NCBI RefSeq assembly: GCF_036038375.1
Contig: NZ_CP107935.1
Coordinates: 3,782,001-3,846,000, forward strand
Length of the DNA: 64,000 bases
Direction: 5' to 3'
From: Streptomyces sp. NBC_00414
GTDB lineage: Bacteria > Actinomycetota > Actinomycetes > Streptomycetales > Streptomycetaceae
Shown: positions 41,602 through 49,657 of the stretch, piece by piece
Numbering within the stretch: position 1 is the first letter of the stretch
Layout of the letters: every line of letters begins with the position of its first letter
The notes under the pieces: model-generated
What the model was told of the DNA's origin: nothing
Databases searched by the model: none
Seen by the model: the letters and a program-made list of their open reading frames with translations, nothing else
Made by a program: the position numbers and the translations under genes

Positions 41602-43152
41602 ATGCCGAACCCCTCCCCGCCGCGTGCCGCCGTTCTGACCGCCACCGCCCTCCTGCTGCTGGCGGCGCTCGCCGGATGCGGCGAGGACGGCGGCTCCGAG
41701 GACGAGGATCTGTCGGCGCAGAAGCTCAGCTGGAAGGACTGCCCGGAACCGTCCGAGTCCGAGGGCGGCGGAGACGCTCCGTCGCCTCTGCCGGACGGCG
41801 ACAACTGGAAATGCGCCACCCTGAAGGCACCCCTGGACTGGGACAAGCCCAAGGGGGACACCATCGGGCTCGCGCTGATCCGCGCGGAGGCGAGCGGCGC
41901 CAAGGACCGGCGCATCGGCTCCCTGCTCTTCAACTTCGGCGGTCCCGGCGGCTCGGGCGTGACCACGCTCCCCGCGTTCGGCCAGGACTACGACCGGCTG
42001 CGCACCCGCTACGACCTGGTGAGTTTCGACCCGCGCGGTGTCGGCCGCAGCGCCGGTGTGAAGTGCGAGGACAGCGAGCAGCTCGACGAGTACTTCCAGC
42101 AGGACGCCACCCCGGACGACGCCGCCGAGCAACGGGCCCTTGTGGACGGCACGAAGGAGTTCAACAAGGCCTGCGAGAAGAACTCCGGCAAGGTCCTCCC
42201 CCACGTGCGCACCACCGACGCGGCCCGCGACATGGACCTGATGCGCCACGTCCTCGGCGACGACCGGCTGCACTACTTCGGCATCTCGTACGGGACCGAA
42301 CTGGGCGGCGTGTACGCGCATCTGTTCCCCGAGAAGGTGGGGCGGGCGGTCTTCGACGCGGTCGTGGACCCGACGCAGAACTCCGAACAGGGCTCCCTCG
42401 GGCAGGCCGAGGGCTTCCAGCTGGCGCTCGACAACTTCGCCGAGGACTGCGCGTCCAAGGCGGACGATTGCCCGCTCGGTGACAGCGCGCAGGACGTGAA
42501 GGACCGGATCGCCAAGCTGTTGAAGGACCTCGACAGCAAACCGATCCCGGGCGTCTTCCCCCGCAGCCTCACCCAGACCGCCGCCACGAGCGGCATCGCG
42601 CAGTCCTTGTACTCCAAGGAGTTCTGGGAGTACCTCACCGAAGGGCTCCAGCAGGCGTACGACGGGGACGGCAAGGTTCTGATGCTGCTGTCCGACTCGA
42701 TGAACGGGCGGAACCAGGACGGCGAGTACAGCAACATCAGCGCCGCCAACGTCTCCATCAACTGCGCCGACGACAAACCGCGTTACACCGCCGCCGACGT
42801 GACGGCGAAGCTCCCGGAGTTCCGGAAGGCCTCTCCCGTCTTCGGCGACTATCTGGCGTGGGGCATGGTCGGCTGCACCGACTGGGCGGTGGCGGGCGAC
42901 GCCGACCACCCCGATGTGAGCGCGCCCGGCTCGGCGCCGATCCTCGTGGTCGGGAACACCGGCGACCCGGCGACACCGTACGAGGGCGCCCGGAAGATGG
43001 TGGACGCGCTCGGCAAGGGGGTCGGTGTCGAGCTGACGTACAAGGGACAGGGGCACGGGGCGTACGACAGCGGGAACAAATGCGTGCGTGACGCGGTGAA
43101 CGGCTATCTGCTGAACGGCGGGGTCCCGACGGCCGGCACGGTCTGCTCCTGA
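41602..43152 (+). CDS. Secreted lipoprotein peptidase, TAP family alpha/beta hydrolase (copy 1)
   Basis: The 516-residue protein has a lipoprotein signal: basic start, LLLLAALAGC lipobox with the Cys at about residue 29, then an acidic linker. The hydrolase has an oxyanion loop FNFGGPGGSG, the nucleophile Ser229 in YFGISYGTELGG, an Asp in NTGDPATPYEGA and a His in GQGHGAYDSG. This is the tripeptidyl aminopeptidase group (SlpD/SlpE type) secreted by Streptomyces. It would trim peptides outside the membrane. A paralogue follows directly. Confidence 0.9.
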   Translation: MPNPSPPRAAVLTATALLLLAALAGCGEDGGSEDEDLSAQKLSWKDCPEPSESEGGGDAPSPLPDGDNWKCATLKAPLDWDKPKGDTIGLALIRAEASGAKDRRIGSLLFNFGGPGGSGVTTLPAFGQDYDRLRTRYDLVSFDPRGVGRSAGVKCEDSEQLDEYFQQDATPDDAAEQRALVDGTKEFNKACEKNSGKVLPHVRTTDAARDMDLMRHVLGDDRLHYFGISYGTELGGVYAHLFPEKVGRAVFDAVVDPTQNSEQGSLGQAEGFQLALDNFAEDCASKADDCPLGDSAQDVKDRIAKLLKDLDSKPIPGVFPRSLTQTAATSGIAQSLYSKEFWEYLTEGLQQAYDGDGKVLMLLSDSMNGRNQDGEYSNISAANVSINCADDKPRYTAADVTAKLPEFRKASPVFGDYLAWGMVGCTDWAVAGDADHPDVSAPGSAPILVVGNTGDPATPYEGARKMVDALGKGVGVELTYKGQGHGAYDSGNKCVRDAVNGYLLNGGVPTAGTVCS

Positions 43153-43183
43153 GGTGAAACTCGTGAAACAGCAGGTCAGAGAG

Positions 43184-43192
43184 TTATCCACA
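43184..43192 (+). promoter_or_regulatory. DnaA box-like sequence
   Basis: TTATCCACA at 43184-43192 matches the bacterial DnaA box consensus exactly. It stands alone in the gap between two peptidase genes, so a replication role is unlikely; regulation by DnaA or chance are the options. Confidence 0.35.
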
Positions 43193-43281
43193 GGGCTCCA
43201 CGGTGCTCGCGGAGATCTGCCTAATATGGCCTGACTGTCATCCGCGACATCCGGCGGACGACGATGCGAGGGGGGAAGTTC

Positions 43282-44838
43282 ATGGCGCGTATCGCACGGT
43301 GGACGGCACTGGCCGCCGCCGCGTTGCTGGTGGCCGGCTGCAGCGGCTCGTCGGGGGACGACGGCGGGGACGACAAGAACGACGACGCCGGCAGGCCGCC
43401 GGGCGCCGCCTCCTCCGCCGACACGATGCCGGGACTGCCCGCCTCCCTCACCTCGCAGAAGCTCGACTGGAGCAGGTGCAAGGCCACCGAGACCGGTCCC
43501 GCACCGGGCGGGGACTGGCGGTGCGCGACCCTCAAGGTGCCGCTCGACTGGGCGAAGCCGGCGGGCGAGACCATCGGACTGGCGCTGATCCGCAGCGAGT
43601 CGAGCGGATCGTCGGACGACCGCATCGGCTCGCTGTTGTTCAACTTCGGCGGACCGGGCGGCTCGGGCGTGGACTACCTGCCGCCGTACGGGCCGACGTT
43701 CGCGAAGCTCCACGAGCGGTACGACCTGGTCAGCTGGGACCCGCGCGGAGTCGCCGCCAGCGAGGGGGTGCGCTGTCGCGGCGACAAGGAGGTCCAGGCG
43801 GCCGAGGCGGTCGACACCACTCCGGACACCGCCGCCGAGGAGACCGCGTTCTTCAAGGACGCCACGGCCTTCGGCGAGGGCTGTCAGAAGTCCGCGGGCA
43901 AGCTCCTGGGACATGTCTCGACGACCGACACGGCCCGGGACATGGACCTGATGCGGCACGTCCTGGGCGACCGGAAGATGCACTACTTCGGCATCTCGTA
44001 CGGCACCGAACTGGGCGGCGTGTACGCCCACTTGTTCCCCAAGAACGCGGGACGGCTGGTCCTGGACGCGGTCGTCGACCCGAGCGCCGGCACGGTGGGC
44101 CACGCGGAGAACCAGGCGCGGGGTTTCCAGCGCGCTCTGGAGGACTATCTGGAATCCACGGGCCAGGACCCCGAGCAGGGCTCGCAGAAGATCGCGGCGC
44201 TGCTCAAGCGGATCGACTCCGAACCGCTGCCGACCACGAGCGGCCGCGATCTCACCCAGCAGCTCGCTCTCACCGGCATCGTCTACCCGCTCTACAGCAA
44301 GTCGTCCTGGCCGGCCCTCACCAGCGCGCTCGAAGCCGCCGAGGACGGTGACGGTACGGAGCTGCTCGCGCAGGCCGACAGCTACAACGACCGTGACGCC
44401 TCGGGCAGCTACGGCACGACCACGCATTCCCAACGGGTCATATCGTGCCTGGACGACAAGGAGCGGCCGACGCCCGAGGAGGCGAAGAAGCGGCTCCCCG
44501 AGTTCCGGAAGATCTCGCCCGTGTTCGGGGACTCGATGGGCTGGGACACGGCCGGCTGGTGCCACGACTGGCCGGTGGCCGGGCAGTACGAGACGCCGGA
44601 GGTGAGCGCGCCCGGCGCGGACCCGGTCCTGGTGGTGGGCAACACCGGCGACCCGGCGACACCGTACGAGGGTGCTCGCAAGATGGCGGACGAGCTGGGC
44701 GAGGGCGTCGGTGTGCAGCTCACCTGGAAGGGCGAGGGGCACGGGGCCTACGGGAGCGGGAGCGACTGCGTCGACAGCACGGTGGACGACTACCTGCTGG
44801 ACGGATCGGTACCGGACGACGGCAAGGTCTGCGGTTAG
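43282..44838 (+). CDS. Secreted lipoprotein peptidase, TAP family alpha/beta hydrolase (copy 2)
   Basis: The 518-residue protein is a close paralogue of its upstream neighbour. The ATG at 43282 follows GAGGGGGGAAG. The signal ends in LLVAGCSG, a lipobox. Catalytic features repeat: FNFGGPGGSG, Ser239 in YFGISYGTELGG, Asp in NTGDPATPYEGA, His in GEGHGAYGSG. The region after the lipobox is a short Gly/Asp linker. Both copies keep all catalytic residues, so both should be active, perhaps with different peptide preferences. A terminator follows 48 bases downstream. Confidence 0.9.
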   Translation: MARIARWTALAAAALLVAGCSGSSGDDGGDDKNDDAGRPPGAASSADTMPGLPASLTSQKLDWSRCKATETGPAPGGDWRCATLKVPLDWAKPAGETIGLALIRSESSGSSDDRIGSLLFNFGGPGGSGVDYLPPYGPTFAKLHERYDLVSWDPRGVAASEGVRCRGDKEVQAAEAVDTTPDTAAEETAFFKDATAFGEGCQKSAGKLLGHVSTTDTARDMDLMRHVLGDRKMHYFGISYGTELGGVYAHLFPKNAGRLVLDAVVDPSAGTVGHAENQARGFQRALEDYLESTGQDPEQGSQKIAALLKRIDSEPLPTTSGRDLTQQLALTGIVYPLYSKSSWPALTSALEAAEDGDGTELLAQADSYNDRDASGSYGTTTHSQRVISCLDDKERPTPEEAKKRLPEFRKISPVFGDSMGWDTAGWCHDWPVAGQYETPEVSAPGADPVLVVGNTGDPATPYEGARKMADELGEGVGVQLTWKGEGHGAYGSGSDCVDSTVDDYLLDGSVPDDGKVCG

Positions 44839-44886
44839 TAGGAGGTCTGCGGTTCGTGGCGGCCTCGGCCGCCCGGGCGACGGAAA

Positions 44887-44915
44887 GGGGCCCGGCACAC
44901 GCGGTGCCGAGCCCC
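44887..44915. terminator. Intrinsic terminator between convergent genes
   Basis: GGGGCCCGGCAC (44887-44898) pairs with GTGCCGAGCCCC (44904-44915) with one mismatch, in the gap between the peptidase gene and convergent moeZ. No T run follows, as is common in Streptomyces. Confidence 0.65.
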
Positions 44916-44933
44916 TCCCCACAGACGGTGCGT

Positions 44934-46112
44934 CTAGTAGATCGGCTTCTCCGGCTCGATCTGGTTGACCCAGCCGATCACGCCGCCGCCCACGTGCACG
45001 GCGTCCGAGAATCCGGCCGACTTGAGGACCGCGAGGACCTCCGCGCTGCGGACACCCGTCTTGCAGTGCAGGACGATCTTCTTGTCCTGCGGGAGGGTCT
45101 CCAGGGCGGTGCCCATGAGGAACTCGTTCTTCGGGATCAGCTTGGCGCCGGGGATCGAGACGATCTCGTACTCGTTGATCTCGCGGACATCGATGATCTC
45201 GATGTTCTCGCCGTCGTCGATCCACTCCTTGAGCTGCTTGGGAGTGATCGTCGAGCCGGCGGCCGCCTCCTGCGCCTCTTCGGACACGACGCCGCAGAAG
45301 GCCTCGTAGTCGATGAGTTCGGTGACGGTGGGGTTCTCGCCACAGACCGCGCAGTCCGGGTCCTTGCGGACCTTGACCTGGCGGTACTGCATCTCCAGGG
45401 CGTCGTAGATCATCAGGCGGCCGAGGAGCGGCTCGCCGATGCCCGCGAGGAGCTTGATGGCCTCGTTGACCTGGATGGAGCCGATGGACGCACACAGCAC
45501 GCCCAGGACGCCGCCCTCGGCGCAGGAGGGGACCATGCCCGGGGGCGGGGGCTCCGGGTAGAGGCAGCGGTAGCACGGACCGTGCTCGGACCAGAAGACG
45601 GAGGCCTGGCCGTCGAAGCGGTAGATCGAGCCCCACACGTACGGCTTGTTGAGCAGCACGCACGCGTCGTTGACCAGGTAGCGGGTCGCGAAGTTGTCCG
45701 TGCCGTCGACGATCAGGTCGTACTGGCTGAAGATGTCCATCACGTTCTCGGCTTCGAGCCGCTCTTCGTGCAGGACCACGTTCACATAGGGGTTGATGCC
45801 GAGCACGCTGTCGCGGGCCGACGCGGCCTTGGAGCGGCCGATGTCCGCCTGGCTGTGGATGATCTGGCGCTGCAGGTTCGACTCGTCGACCTCGTCGAAC
45901 TCCACGATGCCGAGCGTGCCCACGCCCGCGGCGGCCAGGTACATCAGCGCCGGCGAGCCCAGGCCGCCGGCGCCCACACAGAGCACCTTGGCGTTCTTCA
46001 GCCGCTTCTGCCCGTCCATGCCCACGTCGGGGATGATCAGGTGGCGGGAGTACCTGCGGACCTCGTCTACGGTGAGCTCAGCAGCTGGCTCGACCAGGGG
46101 TGGCAGCGACAC
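44934..46112 (-). CDS. moeZ: Adenylyltransferase/sulfurtransferase MoeZ
   Basis: The 392-residue protein has an E1-like adenylating domain (about 1-270) with the nucleotide loop VGAGGLGSPALMYL, the acidic DEVDESNLQRQ, and zinc pairs CYRC and CAVC; and a C-terminal rhodanese domain (about 290-392) with the persulfide Cys in HCKTGVRSAEV. It activates sulfur-carrier proteins by adenylation and thiocarboxylation for molybdopterin, thiamin, cysteine and secondary-metabolite sulfur. The start is GTG at 46112. The gene lies leftward of, and may be separate from, the polysaccharide-type operon. Confidence 0.95.
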   Translation of the reverse strand: MSLPPLVEPAAELTVDEVRRYSRHLIIPDVGMDGQKRLKNAKVLCVGAGGLGSPALMYLAAAGVGTLGIVEFDEVDESNLQRQIIHSQADIGRSKAASARDSVLGINPYVNVVLHEERLEAENVMDIFSQYDLIVDGTDNFATRYLVNDACVLLNKPYVWGSIYRFDGQASVFWSEHGPCYRCLYPEPPPPGMVPSCAEGGVLGVLCASIGSIQVNEAIKLLAGIGEPLLGRLMIYDALEMQYRQVKVRKDPDCAVCGENPTVTELIDYEAFCGVVSEEAQEAAAGSTITPKQLKEWIDDGENIEIIDVREINEYEIVSIPGAKLIPKNEFLMGTALETLPQDKKIVLHCKTGVRSAEVLAVLKSAGFSDAVHVGGGVIGWVNQIEPEKPIY

Positions 46113-46175
46113 GGGGACTCCGTTGGTCGGTCAATCACTACAGTTGTTCTCCCCGTAACACTGCCACGCCCTTCT

Positions 46176-46925
46176 TCATTCCGAGACACCCGTTCCGATC
46201 CGCGAGACGAGTTCGTCCCAGTAGCCGGGCAGGCACTCCCAGGGATCGGCCGAACCACCGCGGTCCGTGCGGTCGGTGAAGTAGATCGTCGAGGCCCCCT
46301 GCCAGCGGGCGATGCGCAGCGCCTCGTCGAGATGCCCTCGGGGCATGCCGTGCACGAAGTGGCAGAAGCGCTCGGGCGGGTACTCGGCGGTCCACTCCGC
46401 CACCTGCGACCAGCGGTAGTCGCTCCAGGGCCCGGAGAAGGTCACCAACTGGTCGGCGGTCTCGGCGTAACCGGGATACGGGTGGGTGCCGTGGCCGAGG
46501 ACGAGGTGGCCGTCGCCGGTGAGTGCCCGCAGGGTGTCGGTCGTGCGCCGGATCTCCGGAAGCGCCGTCCGCTCCGTGGGACAGCGGTCCAGGAGGAAGC
46601 CGTCGACCTGGTACCAGTCGAGATAGCGATGTGCCTCGGAGACGAGTTCGCCGAAGGCGCGTGCGCCGTACGTCACGTCCAGGTGGCCGAGGACGCGGAC
46701 GCCCGCGTTGCGCAGGCGTCCGGCGGCTTCGAGACAGTGGGGGTCGGGGCGTGCGCCGGGGCCGTCGGAGACGTTCAGGACGACCCAGTGCAGCGGGGTT
46801 CCGGGGCGGGTGAGCCCGCCCCATTCGACCGGGGCGACCAGGGGGTGCGCATAGCCGGGGACACCGAAGCCCATCCTCAGGTCCGTGCTCGCGGTGCCCT
46901 TCGGTGTGCTGGTCAGATACGGCAT
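46176..46925 (-). CDS. Spherulin-4 family protein (GH135-like)
   Basis: The 249-residue protein starts MPYLTSTPKGTAST and contains MGFGVPGYAHPL, HWVVLNVSDGPG, VLGHLDVTYGARAF, WYQVDGFLLDRCP and the ending YWDELVSRIG, the pattern of spherulation-specific family 4. Fungal members (Sph3, GH135) cut N-acetylgalactosamine-containing galactosaminogalactan, and related domains belong to Pel systems. Conserved acids in HLDVTYG and VDGFLLDR suit a glycoside hydrolase barrel. No signal peptide is seen, so it may act in the cytoplasm or need another start. Its start overlaps the epimerase stop by 13 bases, showing coupling. Confidence 0.82.
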   Translation of the reverse strand: MPYLTSTPKGTASTDLRMGFGVPGYAHPLVAPVEWGGLTRPGTPLHWVVLNVSDGPGARPDPHCLEAAGRLRNAGVRVLGHLDVTYGARAFGELVSEAHRYLDWYQVDGFLLDRCPTERTALPEIRRTTDTLRALTGDGHLVLGHGTHPYPGYAETADQLVTFSGPWSDYRWSQVAEWTAEYPPERFCHFVHGMPRGHLDEALRIARWQGASTIYFTDRTDRGGSADPWECLPGYWDELVSRIGTGVSE

Positions 46926-47872
46926 GCGGCCTCCATCCAGATGTCGGCGAGGGATTCCTCGAGGTTGATCCGGGGCCGCCAGCCGAGCCGGTCGCGTGCG
47001 GTGCGCACGTCGGCCTGCTGCCAGCTGCCGCAGCCGTCCGGGTAGGGGTACGCGGCCGGGGCCGTGTGCTCTGTTTCGGAGCGGGGGTGGCCGATGGATG
47101 GCCGGGTGGGGCCGGGAGTTCCGTCGAGTTCGTGGAGGGCCCCGCCGTAGCCGGCGACGCGCGCGAGGACGGACGCGGCGTCGCGCAGGCGTACGGCACG
47201 ACCGGATCCGATGTTGATGACGCCCTGTGCGGCGGAGAGGGAGGCGGCATGGACGGCACGGGCGACGTCGCGTACGTCGATGAAGTCGCGCTGGACACCG
47301 AGACCGGCCAGTTTGAGTTCGCCGTCGCCGGACTGCATGGCGCGGCGCATCCCTTCGGCGAGGCGTCCGAGCGGGGAGCCCGCCGGGGTGCCGGGTCCGC
47401 ACGGCGAGAACACCCGCAGGACGACGGCGTCCAGACCGGATCCGAGGACCAGTTCGGTGGCGGCGAGCTTGCTGACGCCGTACGGGCCGCCGGGTCGGGG
47501 CACGGCGTCCTCGGCCGTGGAGGAGCCGGGCTGGCTGGGGCCGTACTCCGCGCCGCAGCCGATCTGTACGAGGCGCGCCCCGCAGCCGCTGCGGCGCAGT
47601 GCCTCACAGACGGTGGCGACGGCGACGGTGTTGTGCCGGGTGAGCTCGCGGGCGCCGCCGCGGGTGGCACCGGCGCAGTTGACGACGACCCCGGGGTGCA
47701 CCGCGTCCAGGAAGCGGGTGAGCGCTCCCGGGCTGCCGCTGGCGAGGTCGAAGCGTACGTCCGCGTCGTCACCCCGGCCGAGCGCGGTGAGCTGCACGGC
47801 CGGGTCGGCGAGGAGTCGGTCGGCGACGAAGCGGCCCAGGTAGCCGTTGGCTCCGATCAGCAGCACCCTCAT
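46913..47872 (-). CDS. NAD-dependent epimerase/dehydratase
   Basis: The 319-residue protein is an extended short-chain dehydrogenase: GANGYLGRFVADRLL at the NAD-binding turn, a Thr/Ser-type site in VQIGCGAEYG, and YGVSK as the catalytic Tyr-Lys pair (about residue 139). It should interconvert a nucleotide sugar, for example a UDP-hexose or UDP-HexNAc at C4, supplying the glycosyltransferase two genes upstream. Its ATG overlaps the stop of a 46-residue gene by four bases. The exact sugar cannot be read from sequence. Confidence 0.85.
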   Translation of the reverse strand: MRVLLIGANGYLGRFVADRLLADPAVQLTALGRGDDADVRFDLASGSPGALTRFLDAVHPGVVVNCAGATRGGARELTRHNTVAVATVCEALRRSGCGARLVQIGCGAEYGPSQPGSSTAEDAVPRPGGPYGVSKLAATELVLGSGLDAVVLRVFSPCGPGTPAGSPLGRLAEGMRRAMQSGDGELKLAGLGVQRDFIDVRDVARAVHAASLSAAQGVINIGSGRAVRLRDAASVLARVAGYGGALHELDGTPGPTRPSIGHPRSETEHTAPAAYPYPDGCGSWQQADVRTARDRLGWRPRINLEESLADIWMEAACRI

Positions 47873-48009
47873 CGGGCGGCTCCCGGGGTGGACTCTCCGA
47901 TGCGGAGGGTGATCATCTGGCGTTCTCCTTCAGGGTGTTGCCGTGGGTCGTTCGGAAGGCCCGCGGTGTCGGCCCCGCGGGAAGGGGTGCGCTCGGCGCG
48001 GAGTTCCAT
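47869..48009 (-). CDS. 46-residue protein coupled to the epimerase gene
   Basis: AGGAG lies seven bases before the ATG at 48009, and the frame (MELRAERTPSRGADTAG, later MITLRIGESTPGAAR) ends in a TGA that overlaps the ATG of the epimerase gene (ATGA). An internal ATG at 47916 with its own GGAG would give 15 residues. The protein is polar and basic with no family seen. The position suggests a real small operon member or a translational coupler. Confidence 0.6.
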   Translation of the reverse strand: MELRAERTPSRGADTAGLPNDPRQHPEGERQMITLRIGESTPGAAR

Positions 48010-48043
48010 CAGGAATCTCCTGGGGCCGAGAGTCGGTGGCGGT

Positions 48044-49657
48044 TCACGGCGCGTCGCCGTGTGCCGCGTGGGCGGAGGCCCGGGTGAGGGTCCTGGTCGA
48101 GTGGAGCAGGAGCACGAGCGCCCCGGCCCCGCACACGAGAGCCGGGATCGCGCCCGCCCCCCAGGCCTCGGTGACGGCCTCGACCGGCACGGCCAGCGCC
48201 TCGCAGCCGGGCAGGCGACCCCCGAAGACGCTCAGGAGCGCCGTGGCCTCGGCCACGCCCGCGGCAGCGAGGACGACGGCGGGAGCGTGCCTGAATCCGT
48301 GCACGGTGAGGAGTCGGGCGAGCATGAGGAGCGCGCCGAGGGCGCCGGCTCCGGCGTATGCGGCGGGCTCGTCCAGTACCGCCCCGCACAGGGCGAGCAG
48401 GCCGCCGAAAGCGCAGAGGAACAGTCCGAACACGCCCAGGAGCAGGGGCCGCACGGAGGCGGCGAAATCCTCCAGGGCCCGGCTGGTGGCAAGTCGGCGC
48501 CGGGCGCGTACGGCGAAGAGGTGCGCGCACCAGGCCGCCGGGGCGCAGGCCGCGCTGAGGGCCAGGACGGACGAGAGGGCGATCGGCCAGGAGCTGCCGG
48601 AGCTGCCGGTGGGCGGTCCGTCGGGGCCGCCCTCGATGCCGGCGGAGAGCAGGCCGTCGCCGAGGAGTGCGTAGGCGACGAGCCAGTAGGTCCAGGCGCG
48701 GGTGGGCGGTGTCGGGGACCATACCCGCGTGGCGCGCAGGGGGCCTCGGCTGCGGGCCGCGCGCACGCCGAAGGCCACGGCGAGTACGCCCACGACGGTC
48801 ACGGCGAGGCGCGGCCGGCCCTCGGTGTACCGCAGCCCGGTCACGACCGCCGCGCACAGGGCGCCCGGCAGCAGCGTGAGGACCGCCCAGTCGGCGCGTG
48901 CCCCGGGGGTGTCGGGTGTCTCGGACGGCGGTGCCGTGTCACCGGCGCGGGGTACCCGCGCGTACATCTCCTCGGCGAGGGAGAAGACGTCCCGGTGCCG
49001 GAACTGGGTGGCGGTCCGGTCGGTCACGCCGTGCGCCTCCAGGCCGGCCGCGATCTCCAGCGGGTCCACCGCGCGCTCGCACAGCTGCCGATGGCGATGC
49101 ATCAGAGCCTTCACCGGGTCGGCGGCGCCGCGACGGGCGGAGGGCGTGCGGTCGGAAACCTGCCCGCCGGAAGGCTGCCTGTCAGCAGGTTGCCGGTCGG
49201 CAGGTTGCCCGTGGGGAGGCTGCTGCCGGTCAGAAGGCCGGCGGTCGGCGACCGTGGTGGAAGCCTCCGCGACCGTCACGGCGTCCCAGGCGAGCCGGGT
49301 TTCCGTCGTCGTCGATGTTCCCTGCCCGGTATGCGCGACGCGTGCCGCGCCGGGCGGGACAGCCGAGTCCGTCGGCCGACCGGGGCGCGCGCCCGTCGTT
49401 CCCGCTTCGGCCGATCGTGCGTCCGCGATGCGCGACTCGCCCAGTTGAACGTCCACGACCCGTGTCTCGCCGGGCTGGATGTCCACCACCTTGGTCTCGC
49501 CCACCTCGGCGTCCATGGCCCGCGCATCCCCCCGGTCTCCCGACTTCCCGATGTTCGTGCCCTCGGCGCCGACACCCGCACCCACAGCGGCACCGGCACC
49601 GGCACTCGTCGACCGCTCCTCGGACCGTGCGTCCCACGCACCACGACGCGCGCTCAC
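48044..49657 (-). CDS. Polytopic membrane protein beside PelF-like glycosyltransferase
   Basis: The GTG at 49657 overlaps the stop of the glycosyltransferase gene (GTGA), fixing the start and giving 537 residues. The first 170 residues are low-complexity with repeats (GETKVVDIQPGETRVVDV; QPADRQPADRQPSGG). A conserved-looking cytoplasmic part follows (KALMHRHRQLCERAVDPLEI). The C-terminal half has about eight transmembrane segments, beginning ADWAVLTLLPGALCAAVVTG. It holds the place that PelG or another exporter has in Pel loci, and may help move a polysaccharide; no transport motif proves it. Confidence 0.72.
   Translation of the reverse strand: MSARRGAWDARSEERSTSAGAGAAVGAGVGAEGTNIGKSGDRGDARAMDAEVGETKVVDIQPGETRVVDVQLGESRIADARSAEAGTTGARPGRPTDSAVPPGAARVAHTGQGTSTTTETRLAWDAVTVAEASTTVADRRPSDRQQPPHGQPADRQPADRQPSGGQVSDRTPSARRGAADPVKALMHRHRQLCERAVDPLEIAAGLEAHGVTDRTATQFRHRDVFSLAEEMYARVPRAGDTAPPSETPDTPGARADWAVLTLLPGALCAAVVTGLRYTEGRPRLAVTVVGVLAVAFGVRAARSRGPLRATRVWSPTPPTRAWTYWLVAYALLGDGLLSAGIEGGPDGPPTGSSGSSWPIALSSVLALSAACAPAAWCAHLFAVRARRRLATSRALEDFAASVRPLLLGVFGLFLCAFGGLLALCGAVLDEPAAYAGAGALGALLMLARLLTVHGFRHAPAVVLAAAGVAEATALLSVFGGRLPGCEALAVPVEAVTEAWGAGAIPALVCGAGALVLLLHSTRTLTRASAHAAHGDAP

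Noticed and set aside
41545..45663. 1372-codon minus-strand frame across two peptidase genes and part of moeZ
   Set aside because: It covers three genes with clear catalytic motifs in other frames, and its composition is that of antisense GC-rich DNA.
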